Shown: positions 6,910 to 14,749 of the stretch, piece by piece
How positions within the stretch are numbered: position 1 is the stretch's first letter
Layout of the letters: the number at the start of each line of letters is the position of its first letter
DNA from: Henriciella mobilis
GTDB taxonomy: Bacteria; Pseudomonadota; Alphaproteobacteria; Caulobacterales; Hyphomonadaceae
Direction: 5' to 3'
Assembly (NCBI RefSeq): GCF_003576315.1
Contig: NZ_QWFZ01000007.1
Location: 1-37,957 of the forward strand
Length of the DNA stretch: 37,957 bases
Notes under the pieces: generated by a model
What the model saw: the letters and a program-made list of their open reading frames with translations, nothing else
What the model was told of the DNA's origin: nothing
Databases searched by the model: none
Position numbers and translations under genes: made by a program

Positions 6910-8835
6910 ATGAGCGAGGAGACGCCCTTCACGCCGCGCCTCGGGCGGATCGGCGATCAGGGGAAAGGCTCAGGACGGCCGGCTGCGCGCAAGCTGCGCC
7001 GGGCGATCGCAAAGCTGCCCAGGGCGACGAGGGCAAGCTTCACAGGGGCGCGTTCTGGCGCCGGGCGCGCCGCCGGCACGCGCGGGCTCCAGACCGGGCG
7101 TCTTTCACGTCTGCATATGCGCCGCGTCGTGGTGAAGGTTCATATCGCACGCGGCGGACGCTCCGGGCCGGGTCTTTACCGTGCCCATCTTGGCTATCTG
7201 CAGCGCGACGGTGTGGACAGGGACGGCGAAGGCGGCGTGCTCTATGACCGGGAGAGCGACAGTGTCGATGCGCGGGGAATTCTGGAGCGCAGCGAGCAGG
7301 ACCGTCACCAGTTCCGCATCATCGTCTCACCCGAAGACGGCGCGCGCCTTGGCGATCTGAAAAGCGCCACCCGAGAACTCATGGCGCAGATGGAGCGTGA
7401 CCTCGGCAGGCGTCTCGACTGGGTCGCCGTCGATCATCACAATACAGGGCATCCGCACACTCATATCGTCATTCGCGGACGCGATGCGCGCATGCGCGAT
7501 GTGGTGATCGCCCGCGACTATTTGATGAACGGCCTTCGCGAAACCGCCGAGGACCTCGTCACGCAGCGGCTCGGTCCGCGGCGGGCGCTGGAGATTGCGC
7601 AGGCGCGTGAGAGCGAAGTGAGCCAGGATCGCTGGACCGGGATCGACCGCGAGATCGATGCGGCTCTTTCGGGCGGGCGTATCGAGCTTGATGACGCGAG
7701 CGGCAGCGGGGCACGGTTCGACCGCGCGGTGAAACTCCAGCGGCTTCGGCATCTGGAATCCCTCGGCCTCGCAACGCGGCTCGATGAGCGGGCCTTCGAG
7801 ATGAAAACCGGCTGGCAGGACAGACTGAAACGCGAGGCCCGGCGGGGCGACATCATCCGCACGCTGGCGGCGGAATACACGCGACAGGGACGGGCCGTGT
7901 CCTTCATCGAGGAGCTGAAGCCGGAGGCCGGACCGGTGCAGGGACTTGTGAAGGCCTATGGCCCTGAGGATGAGCTGCGCGACACGCGCTTTCTGCTGGT
8001 CGAGGATTTTGGTGGCCGGGTCTGGCATGTCCCGGCAGGCGCAGTCGATATGGCGGCGCCGCCTGTTGAAGGCGCAATGGTGGAGCTGAGGCGGGCGAGC
8101 ACCGTGGCCCGCGCCTCCGACCGGGCCATCGCGGCCGTAGCGGAGGCTGCGGGCGGCATCTGGTCGGAGGCGCTGCATGCGCGCCACGATCCGGGCTCGA
8201 AACCGGATTACCGGCTCTCCCTGAAACGCAGGCTCGAAGCCCTGCGCCGGGCCGGGATCGGCGCGCGGCTTGCCAGCGGCGAATGGCAAGTGGGTGAGGA
8301 TTTTCTGGAGCGGGCGGCGAGCCATGAGGCGCAGCGCGCAGGCGGGGTCCGCCTGGCGGTCCTGTCCTGGGTGCCCGCCGAAGAGCAGGTTCACTTTCGA
8401 GGTGAGACCTGGCTCGATCGGTCGACAGATGCGGAAGCGCCAGCCGAAACGCAGATCGGCAGGCTCCGGGCACAGCGACAGGCATGGCTCCGTGAGCAAG
8501 GCTACCTTGGCGAGGGGCAGGACCGCCTGTCAGACGATCAGCGTGCACGTCTTCGGGTCATGGAGCTGACACGCGCCAGCGCCGCGATTGCGGCGCGTTC
8601 GAACCGTGAGGCGTTGACACTTCAGCCGGGCGACGGGTTCGAGGGCAAGCTCGAAGGCCATGTCGATCTCGGGGCCGGACGCATGGCGATTGTCGGCAAT
8701 GCCAGGGAGTTCACCCTCGTGCCCTGGCGCGAGGCGCTCGGTCGACAGATCGGCCGCGAGCTGAGCATCCAGCGCACCGCGCGGGGCCTCTCCTGGAGCC
8801 TCGGCATGGAGCGGACGCGGGGCTTGTCGCGCTGA
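6910..8835 (+). CDS. VirD2-type relaxase/mobilization nuclease (DUF3363)
   Basis: This 641-residue relaxase nicks oriT and pilots the transferred strand. The metal-binding histidines are visible at residues 176-185 as HHNTGHPHTH. Candidate nucleophile tyrosines lie in GPGLYRAHLGYL (residues 86-97). The long C-terminal part matches the DUF3363 extension seen in alphaproteobacterial relaxases. I chose the ATG at 6910 because GGAGG lies 8 bases upstream; a longer in-frame start exists at 6826 but lacks a comparable RBS. The basic N-terminus (RPAARKLRRAIAKLPR) probably contacts DNA. The gene is followed after 116 bases by traG, its coupling protein. Confidence 0.92.
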   Translation: MSEETPFTPRLGRIGDQGKGSGRPAARKLRRAIAKLPRATRASFTGARSGAGRAAGTRGLQTGRLSRLHMRRVVVKVHIARGGRSGPGLYRAHLGYLQRDGVDRDGEGGVLYDRESDSVDARGILERSEQDRHQFRIIVSPEDGARLGDLKSATRELMAQMERDLGRRLDWVAVDHHNTGHPHTHIVIRGRDARMRDVVIARDYLMNGLRETAEDLVTQRLGPRRALEIAQARESEVSQDRWTGIDREIDAALSGGRIELDDASGSGARFDRAVKLQRLRHLESLGLATRLDERAFEMKTGWQDRLKREARRGDIIRTLAAEYTRQGRAVSFIEELKPEAGPVQGLVKAYGPEDELRDTRFLLVEDFGGRVWHVPAGAVDMAAPPVEGAMVELRRASTVARASDRAIAAVAEAAGGIWSEALHARHDPGSKPDYRLSLKRRLEALRRAGIGARLASGEWQVGEDFLERAASHEAQRAGGVRLAVLSWVPAEEQVHFRGETWLDRSTDAEAPAETQIGRLRAQRQAWLREQGYLGEGQDRLSDDQRARLRVMELTRASAAIAARSNREALTLQPGDGFEGKLEGHVDLGAGRMAIVGNAREFTLVPWREALGRQIGRELSIQRTARGLSWSLGMERTRGLSR

Positions 8836-8840
8836 CTCCA

Positions 8841-8864
8841 TGCAAGTCTTTGCAGGAGATTGCA
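8841..8864. repeat. TGCA array with 10-bp period upstream of traG
   Basis: TGCA occurs at 8841, 8851 and 8861, again exactly 10 bases apart, just after the relaxase stop and about 90 bases before traG. It has the same spacing as the array at 6698-6731, which points to one DNA-binding protein acting at both places. Confidence 0.6.
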
Positions 8865-8951
8865 CGCTTTGGCGCGCTTTGCGGCTGGGCGCACCTGCCC
8901 GCGCGCGACCATTCTGGGAGCCTACAAAACCTGCTCCCGGAAGGACCCGCC

Positions 8952-10913
8952 ATGACCGGCACGAAAATCCTCATCGGCCAGATCGCGGTGGTGTTTGCGC
9001 TCATCATCGGTGCAGTCTGGCTCGCCACGCAAGTGACGGCGGAGGCGCTGGGCTTCCAGCCTGCGCTCGGCGCGCCCTGGTTCTTCGTCGGCGACGCGCC
9101 GGTCTACAAGCCCTGGCGGCTCTTCCAGTGGTGGTATGCCTATGAGGCTTATGCGCCGGAGGTCTTCGCGCGGGGTGGCCTGATTGCAGTTTCCGGTTCG
9201 GCGCTCGGATTTCTTGCGGCGATCGCCGGTTCGGTCCTGCGCAGCCGCCATGAGCGCAACGTCACCACTTATGGATCGGCGCGCTGGGCCAATGGTGCAG
9301 ACCTCAAACGCGCAGGGCTCCTGGGAGAGGACGGCGTCTTCCTCGGGCGCTGGCGCGGGCGGTATCTGCGTCATGCCGGACCCGAGCATGTGATGGCCTT
9401 TGCGCCCACGCGATCCGGCAAGGGCGTGGGGCTCGTTGTGCCGACGCTCCTCTCCTGGACCGGCAGCGCGGTCATTCACGACATCAAGGGCGAGAACTGG
9501 GACCTGACTTCGGGGTGGCGCGCGGGCTTTTCGCGCTGCGTACGGTTCGATCCGACTGACCGGCGCAGCCCCCGCTACAATCCGCTGATGGCGGTCAGGC
9601 GGGGCGAGCACGAGGTGCGCGACGTCCAGAACATCGCTGACATTCTCGTCGATCCTGAAGGCTCGCTGGAGCGGCACAATCATTGGGAAAAGACCGGGCA
9701 CGCTTTGCTCGTCGGCGTTATCCTGCATGTGCTCTATGCCGAAACCGACAAGACCTTGTCGGGGTGCGCGCGGTTCCTGTCCGATCCGAAGCGCTCTTTC
9801 GCCGTCACGCTGCGCGCCATGATGACGACACCGCACCTGGGGACGCGCGGCGTGCATCCCATCGTGGCGCAGGCGGCGCGGGAGCTTCTGAACAAGTCAG
9901 AGAATGAACGCTCCGGTGTTCTTTCCACCGCGATGAGCTTCCTGTCGCTTTATCGCGATCCGGTCATCGCCGAAGTGACGGGCCATTCAGACTGGCGCAT
10001 CGAGGATCTGGTCGGGGCAGGTGAACCCCTGTCGCTCTATCTCGTTGTTCCGCCTTCGGACCTGTCGCGCACCAAGCCGCTGATCCGGCTCTTCCTCAAT
10101 CAGATCGGACGCAGGCTGACCGAACAGCTTCCGGACAAGGGACAGAGGCAGCTTCTCTTCATGTTGGACGAGTTTCCGGCGCTCGGGCGGCTCGACTTCT
10201 TCGAGAGCGCGCTCGCCTTCATGGCGGGCTACGGCATCCGCGCCTATCTCATTGCCCAGTCTTTGAACCAGATCGAGAAGGCCTACGGGCCCAACAATTC
10301 GATCCTCGACAATTGTCATGTGCGGATCGCCTTCGCGACCAATGATGAGCGCACCGCAAAGCGGATATCCGACGCGCTCGGCACGACGACGGAACTCCGG
10401 TCCCAGAAGAACTATACCGGCCACCGGCTCGCGCCCTGGCTGTCACACATGATGGTCTCGCGCCAGGAAACCCAGCGCGCGCTGGTCACGCCCGGCGAGG
10501 TCATGCAGCTCGCAGCGACCGACGAGATCGTGATGGCGTCGGGCGCGCCGCCGGTTCTGGCCAAGAAGCTGCGCTATTTCGAGGACGGGAATTTCACGCG
10601 GCGGGTTTTGCCGCCTGCGTCTGTCGAATGGACCGGCGATGCCTCCGCCGCCGCCTGGACGACATGGGTTGCCCCGCCGGTTGCTGCCGAGGCAGCAGAA
10701 CCGCGTCCCGGCGAGACGGACGGCCTTGCGCTGAAACGCACCCGCGAGCCGGAACATGAGATCACGGCTGAGGCTCATCGTGCAGAACCTGAACCCGAAT
10801 TGTCACCGGATCCGCAGGACGGCGCCGATCCGTCCGATGACCGCAACCTCGAAACCGTCCGACGCGCTGTCGCCGCCGATCGCGGTGATCCTGATTTCCT
10901 GCCGGAGTTCTGA
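8952..10913 (+). CDS. traG: Type IV coupling protein TraG (VirD4 family)
   Basis: This 653-residue hexameric ATPase links the relaxosome to the mating channel. Two N-terminal membrane segments lie at about residues 5-27 and 75-96. Walker A is APTRSGKG (about 151-158), and Walker B is LLFMLDEFPALG (about 400). The C-terminal region is acidic and rich in Pro and Glu, which is common in TraG proteins. I chose the ATG at 8952 because GGAAGG lies 8 bases upstream and the first membrane segment begins right after; a longer frame from 8850 would run into the TGCA array. The next gene starts 4 bases after the stop, in the same operon. Confidence 0.94.
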   Translation: MTGTKILIGQIAVVFALIIGAVWLATQVTAEALGFQPALGAPWFFVGDAPVYKPWRLFQWWYAYEAYAPEVFARGGLIAVSGSALGFLAAIAGSVLRSRHERNVTTYGSARWANGADLKRAGLLGEDGVFLGRWRGRYLRHAGPEHVMAFAPTRSGKGVGLVVPTLLSWTGSAVIHDIKGENWDLTSGWRAGFSRCVRFDPTDRRSPRYNPLMAVRRGEHEVRDVQNIADILVDPEGSLERHNHWEKTGHALLVGVILHVLYAETDKTLSGCARFLSDPKRSFAVTLRAMMTTPHLGTRGVHPIVAQAARELLNKSENERSGVLSTAMSFLSLYRDPVIAEVTGHSDWRIEDLVGAGEPLSLYLVVPPSDLSRTKPLIRLFLNQIGRRLTEQLPDKGQRQLLFMLDEFPALGRLDFFESALAFMAGYGIRAYLIAQSLNQIEKAYGPNNSILDNCHVRIAFATNDERTAKRISDALGTTTELRSQKNYTGHRLAPWLSHMMVSRQETQRALVTPGEVMQLAATDEIVMASGAPPVLAKKLRYFEDGNFTRRVLPPASVEWTGDASAAAWTTWVAPPVAAEAAEPRPGETDGLALKRTREPEHEITAEAHRAEPEPELSPDPQDGADPSDDRNLETVRRAVAADRGDPDFLPEF

Positions 10914-10917
10914 TCCC

Positions 10918-11307
10918 ATGGGAAAGCCACGTGTGAACATTCGAATTTCAACAAAACTTTACGCCCAGCTCTGCGAGGCGGCCGACAGACCCGGCGCGAC
11001 CAAGACCGCCATCGTTGAGGACGCGCTCAGGGCCTGGTTCGATCCAGAGGCGCGCTCGGTCCTCGAAGAGCGGCTGCTGGCGCGGGTGGATGCCTTCGAC
11101 CGACGACAAGCCGAGATCGAGCGCGATGTCGCCTACACCTACGAGACGCTCGCCCACTACATCTACTATTGGCTGACCCGCACCGAACCGATCCCGGAGG
11201 GCGATCGCGATATCGCCCACGCCCTCGGCCAGAAGCGGTTCGATCATTTCATCGGTCAGGTCGCGCGGAAGATTGGAGGTCGCGATACACGGAATATCGA
11301 TAGGTAG
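10918..11307 (+). CDS. Ribbon-helix-helix (CopG-like) protein downstream of traG
   Basis: This 129-residue protein begins with a ribbon-helix-helix: RVNIRISTKLYAQLCEAA followed by TKTAIVEDALRAWF. A helical tail follows (VDAFDRRQAEIERDVAYTYETLAHYIYYW). Proteins of this kind sit between traG and trbB in many alphaproteobacterial plasmids and are annotated as CopG regulators. It could bind the TGCA arrays or repress tra/trb genes. The last residues (GGRDTRNIDR) may not be native, because recognisable backbone sequence ends near here and no trbB follows, so the C-terminus could be truncated by recombination. I chose the ATG at 10918 because it starts the domain and follows the traG stop directly. 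Confidence 0.82.
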   Translation: MGKPRVNIRISTKLYAQLCEAADRPGATKTAIVEDALRAWFDPEARSVLEERLLARVDAFDRRQAEIERDVAYTYETLAHYIYYWLTRTEPIPEGDRDIAHALGQKRFDHFIGQVARKIGGRDTRNIDR

Positions 11308-11810
11308 GCCAGGTTGCCTTCACACCGCCCATGAAAAGTCGAGTCGCCGCCGCGGCGGTAAGGGGGGGAGCAATTGGAAACGAGGGATCGGCATCTGCAG
11401 ATCCGAAAGCGGTCGACGTCGTGATGAGCGACAACCGAGATGGCCGACGTATTGCCGCATCCAAGAATGTTCCCGAAGGATCATGTCGCTGCCTCAACCA
11501 ATTGTTCCTGAGAATGTCCGCCCTTGTGGGTCTCAGTTCGGTTGTGCCTCAGTTTGAAATCGAGCAGCCTTCCACCCTTGGGCGTAACGGCGCTTGTTGA
11601 GCGAACCAGCCGGTCGTAATGTTCTGGCCATCAGAGCTGGATTGGCCCAAAAGCGACATTGAACCAGCAATTGCTTGGAGTTTGGCGCCGAAAAACGCCA
11701 TTCCCTTTCGGACAGAAACTCAGTGGCACGTCAGGTGCCGCGATGTTTCGTTTGTGTGCCGATCCGCGACTTTCGCGGGAATTCCTCAATTCAGTCCGGA
11801 CAAAGACGAG
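11308..11810. other. Gene-poor junction between transfer backbone and MarR locus
   Basis: About 500 bases with only short open frames (for example 11331-11600 and 11619-12002) that lack recognisable domains, good start signals or codon bias. The base composition becomes more mixed than in the transfer genes. I see no IS end, tRNA or clear repeat. It probably marks the join where the trb region was lost or where the MarR-RND segment was inserted. Confidence 0.5.
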
Positions 11811-12272
11811 TCAGGACTTCAAATTGTCGCTAATTGTCAAAAGCAATGCCGTTGCTTTGGTCAGATCATTGCGCGCGACCGAGTCGAAGGCTTGCGATGC
11901 AACACGCTCGGCCGCTCGCTCAAACTCTTCTGCGCGCTGGATCGCCAAACGGGTCGGAATAATCCGCCAGACACGTCGGTCGCCAGCATCGCGCACACGT
12001 GAGACGTAACCTGTGTTTTCGAGATGATCGATCAGCGTGCCGACAGATGGACGCGCAATATCGAGTGTTTCCGCAAGTTGCGTCTGGGTCGGGCTCTGCA
12101 GCCTGATCACGTAAACAAGCAGGTGCCACTGTGATCGCGTCAGGCCAATCGCTGCCATTTCCTGATCGTATGCCCGGCGCACTAGGCGGGTGACGTCACC
12201 AAGAAGGAAGCTGAAATCTATTCTGGGATCTCCTTGAAGGACGGCAGCGGGCGACCGAGTGGGCGACGTCAT
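11811..12272 (-). CDS. MarR-family transcriptional regulator
   Basis: This winged-helix regulator of about 153 residues is typical of MarR in length. It contains MAAIGLTRSQWHLLVYV, the recognition region QTQLAETLDIARPSVGTLID, and the wing with RVRDAGDRRVWRI. I prefer the start at 12272: an in-frame ATG at 12284 exists, but the bases GGAG coded within its second codon lie 6 bases before 12272 and form a good RBS. It is divergent from the hydrolase-RND operon with a short shared control region. Proteins of this class usually repress their divergent neighbour and respond to a small aromatic or lipophilic ligand, which fits control of an efflux pump. Confidence 0.92.
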   Translation of the reverse strand: MTSPTRSPAAVLQGDPRIDFSFLLGDVTRLVRRAYDQEMAAIGLTRSQWHLLVYVIRLQSPTQTQLAETLDIARPSVGTLIDHLENTGYVSRVRDAGDRRVWRIIPTRLAIQRAEEFERAAERVASQAFDSVARNDLTKATALLLTISDNLKS

Positions 12273-12283
12273 ACGTTTCTCCA

Positions 12284-12324
12284 TTGACGATATTAGTAAG
12301 GTAACTTAATAAGAGTATCCTTAC
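12284..12324 (+). promoter_or_regulatory. Promoter and putative MarR operator for hydrolase-RND operon
   Basis: TTGACG (12284-12289), a 17-base spacer and TAATAA (12307-12312) make a good sigma70-type promoter facing the hydrolase. The inverted repeat GTAAGG (12296-12301) / CCTTAC (12319-12324) spans the -10, and a smaller TAAGnnnnCTTA lies at 12297-12308. Binding here would block the promoter. The -35 overlaps the longer MarR start, so the control region is compact. Confidence 0.6.
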
Positions 12325-12339
12325 AAGTAGCCAAAGCGG

Positions 12340-13218
12340 ATGGGTATTTTGAGCAGTCGTGACGGGTATCTTCATGCACAAGGGTTGAAACTGGCGCTCA
12401 GTTCTTTTGGCGATCCAGCTGCCCCGCCGGTGATCTTTGCCCATGGCGGAGGGCAAACCCGCCACGCCTGGAGCGGCGCCGCAAAGACGGTGGCATTTGA
12501 AGGCTATCGCTCTATTGCCTTGGATCTTCGCGGACACGGTGAAAGTGATTGGGCTGCAGATGGTGACTACTCTCTGGAAGCTATCGCGCGGGACCTTATT
12601 GAGGTTGGTGAACACGTGGCGCGTGGTGGTACGCGACCGCATGTGGTCGGCGCTTCGCTTGGCGGACTAGCAGCCATAGTTGCCGCAGGCATGTTGTCAC
12701 GCGATGCGTTTGAATCGGTTACGCTGGTCGACATTACGCCGAACATGGACGCCGCGGGTGTCACCAAGGTTGTCGGGTTCATGGGCGCGCATGTTCACGA
12801 AGGCTTTGACTCACTGGAACAGGCCGCTGATGTGATTGCCACCTACCTACCACACCGTCCCAGACCGAAAGACCTTGAAGGGCTGCGCAAGAACCTTCGG
12901 CAGGGCGAAGATGGGCGTTGGCGATGGCACTGGGACCCTGCATTTATCACCGGCGTCATGCGCCGCTCCGGAGTTGCTCACACCGGTGATCTGGAGCAAG
13001 CGGTTCGGGACATCCGTGTGCCGCTTCATCTGATCCGTGGGCGTATGAGCGAGCTGGTTTCAGAAGACTCCGTCGCGGCGTTTAGATCCCTCGCGCCCCA
13101 GGCACATTACACTGACGTTGCAGGCGCAAGACATATGGTCGCCGGCGATCGCAACGATGTGTTCATCGAAGCGGTTGTGTCCTTTCTTCGAACGATACGA
13201 GAGCAGACCCCTGTATGA
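12340..13218 (+). CDS. Alpha/beta hydrolase
   Basis: This 292-residue soluble esterase-like hydrolase has the oxyanion HGGG-type segment in VIFAHGGGQTRHAW (about residues 29-42). The nucleophile Ser lies in VVGASLGGLAA (about 102-112), and the catalytic His is likely in GARHMVAGDR near the end. It resembles peroxidase-type and dienelactone-type hydrolases of this fold, and the substrate cannot be told. It begins a four-gene operon: its stop overlaps the next start as ATGA. With the thioesterase it may modify a compound exported by, or toxic enough to require, the RND pump. Confidence 0.9.
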   Translation: MGILSSRDGYLHAQGLKLALSSFGDPAAPPVIFAHGGGQTRHAWSGAAKTVAFEGYRSIALDLRGHGESDWAADGDYSLEAIARDLIEVGEHVARGGTRPHVVGASLGGLAAIVAAGMLSRDAFESVTLVDITPNMDAAGVTKVVGFMGAHVHEGFDSLEQAADVIATYLPHRPRPKDLEGLRKNLRQGEDGRWRWHWDPAFITGVMRRSGVAHTGDLEQAVRDIRVPLHLIRGRMSELVSEDSVAAFRSLAPQAHYTDVAGARHMVAGDRNDVFIEAVVSFLRTIREQTPV

Positions 13219-13634
13219 GTGATTCCATGCTCAGTCTGGAACAGGTGCAGGCTGCACTCGAAGCGGCACCCTTCCATCGTTGGTTAGGGTTGAAGGCGAT
13301 CAGAACGGACCCGGAAAAGCTGGTGCTGGAAATGCCATGGCGAGAGGAAGTGGTTTCCAATCCGCGGATACAATCCGCCCATGGCGGTGTCATCGCTGCG
13401 CTGATTGATCTTACCGGATTTTACGCACTGCTCGCCTCGGGTAACATGCCTGCCGCGACGGCGGACTTGCGGGTCGATTATCACAAACCGGCCACGCCAG
13501 GAACGCTGAGTGTAACGGGAAGAATTGTCCGTCTGGGGGCAACTCTCTCCGTCGCCGAATCAACTGTAATGAACGCCGACGGAGCCCTGCTTTCGAGCGG
13601 GCGCGGCGCCTACCTGATGCAGGGGCGTTCGTGA
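13215..13634 (+). CDS. PaaI-family hotdog thioesterase
   Basis: This 139-residue single hotdog-fold thioesterase shows the family pattern: HGGVIAALIDLTGFYALLA (general location residues 56-74) with the usual N-x-x-G-x-x-HGG-like entry RIQSAHGG, then a second strand block ADLRVDYHKPATPGTL and a C-terminal GRGAYLMQ. It hydrolyses acyl- or aryl-CoA thioesters. It overlaps the hydrolase gene by ATGA and the next gene by GTGA, so all three are coupled. Its presence suggests that a CoA-linked acid is part of the chemistry served by this operon. Confidence 0.9.
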   Translation: MSDSMLSLEQVQAALEAAPFHRWLGLKAIRTDPEKLVLEMPWREEVVSNPRIQSAHGGVIAALIDLTGFYALLASGNMPAATADLRVDYHKPATPGTLSVTGRIVRLGATLSVAESTVMNADGALLSSGRGAYLMQGRS

Positions 13635-14749
13635 GGATTCGCACGACGCTCTCTCTCTGCGTGATTTTGATTCTGGTCTCGGGATGCCGGGACGCAGAGC
13701 CTGAAGGGCAAGCCGTCCCTGCGGCGGCCGGCGTTACCGCTGAAGTCGAGACCCGGGTTGTCCAGGTTGAAACGGTATCCGCAGAAACGGTCATGCGGGA
13801 CGACTATTTGATTGCATCCGGGACCATTGCCGCCAAGCAAACCAGCAATATCGGCGCGTTGGCTGAGGGGGTCGTTGAACAGATTTTCGTCCGGGTGGGT
13901 GACAGGGTTCGTAAGGGCGATCCGCTCTTTAGAACCCGGCAGGTCGATTATCAGCGCAGCCTCGTCGAAGCCGAAGCAATGCGGGACGTTGCCCTGGCCG
14001 AAGTTACAAGCGCACAGACACTCGTGGACCGCTACACGCCACTCGAAACCAAAGGCTTCGTCTCAGGTGTGGTCTTTGACAATGCCAAAACCGCCCTGGA
14101 GGTTGCCGGCGCCAACCTTCGACTCAGGGAGACAAAAGTGGAAACCGCCAAGCAGGCGCTCCGGGATACAACCGTCCGCGCGCCATTCGATGGCGCCATC
14201 ACAGCTCGCTATATCGATGAGGGCGTGTTCATGGCCAACCGCTTCTCCGGAATGGGCAACTCCGCCGTTGTTCAGGTTCAGGAGTGCGGGATTGCGGCAG
14301 CGATCTTGTTTGCGCCTGAGTCCGAGCTCGCGCGTTTGAAGCTCGGCTTGAAAGGTCATCTCTACGTGGATGGCCGCAGTGATCCGATAGAATCACAGAT
14401 CCTCATCTTGAACGACCGAGTTGACCCGACTTCGCGGATGGTAGAATTCCGCATGGCATTTGCGAACCCCGATTGCGCAGTCAAAGCCGGTCAGTCGGTC
14501 CGCGCCGAGGTGAAAGTTGATCCCCGGTCAGCCACCGTCCTGCCGCGCAGAGCAATCCAAGGTGCGGGCGAAGATCGATACGTCTACCTTGTCACAAACG
14601 CGCAAGCTAAGCGACGTCCCGTAAAAATCACAGACATCGATGCTGATCGTGTAGAGATTCTTGACGGGTTGACGAGCGGAGAAACAGTCGTGCTGACAGC
14701 CTCGGAGCCGCTGTATGACGGCGCCAGGATTGAGCTCACACCCTCATGA
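13631..14749 (+). CDS. RND efflux membrane-fusion lipoprotein (HlyD/AcrA type)
   Basis: This 372-residue periplasmic adaptor begins with a lipoprotein signal: a hydrophobic SLCVILILVSGC with the lipobox Cys at about residue 19. Then come the barrel-sandwich/lipoyl halves (GALAEGVVEQIFVRVGDRV and TTVRAPFDGAITARYIDEG), a coiled-coil hairpin between them (about 110-165), a beta-barrel region and a membrane-proximal domain. The start is GTG at 13631, overlapping the thioesterase stop; an AGGGG is just upstream. It bridges the inner-membrane pump to an outer-membrane channel. No TolC-like gene is in the operon, so a shared channel is probably used. Confidence 0.93.
   Translation: MRIRTTLSLCVILILVSGCRDAEPEGQAVPAAAGVTAEVETRVVQVETVSAETVMRDDYLIASGTIAAKQTSNIGALAEGVVEQIFVRVGDRVRKGDPLFRTRQVDYQRSLVEAEAMRDVALAEVTSAQTLVDRYTPLETKGFVSGVVFDNAKTALEVAGANLRLRETKVETAKQALRDTTVRAPFDGAITARYIDEGVFMANRFSGMGNSAVVQVQECGIAAAILFAPESELARLKLGLKGHLYVDGRSDPIESQILILNDRVDPTSRMVEFRMAFANPDCAVKAGQSVRAEVKVDPRSATVLPRRAIQGAGEDRYVYLVTNAQAKRRPVKITDIDADRVEILDGLTSGETVVLTASEPLYDGARIELTPS

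Noticed and set aside
11619..12002. Plus-strand frame overlapping the MarR gene
   Set aside because: It overlaps the real MarR gene on the other strand and has no domain or RBS.
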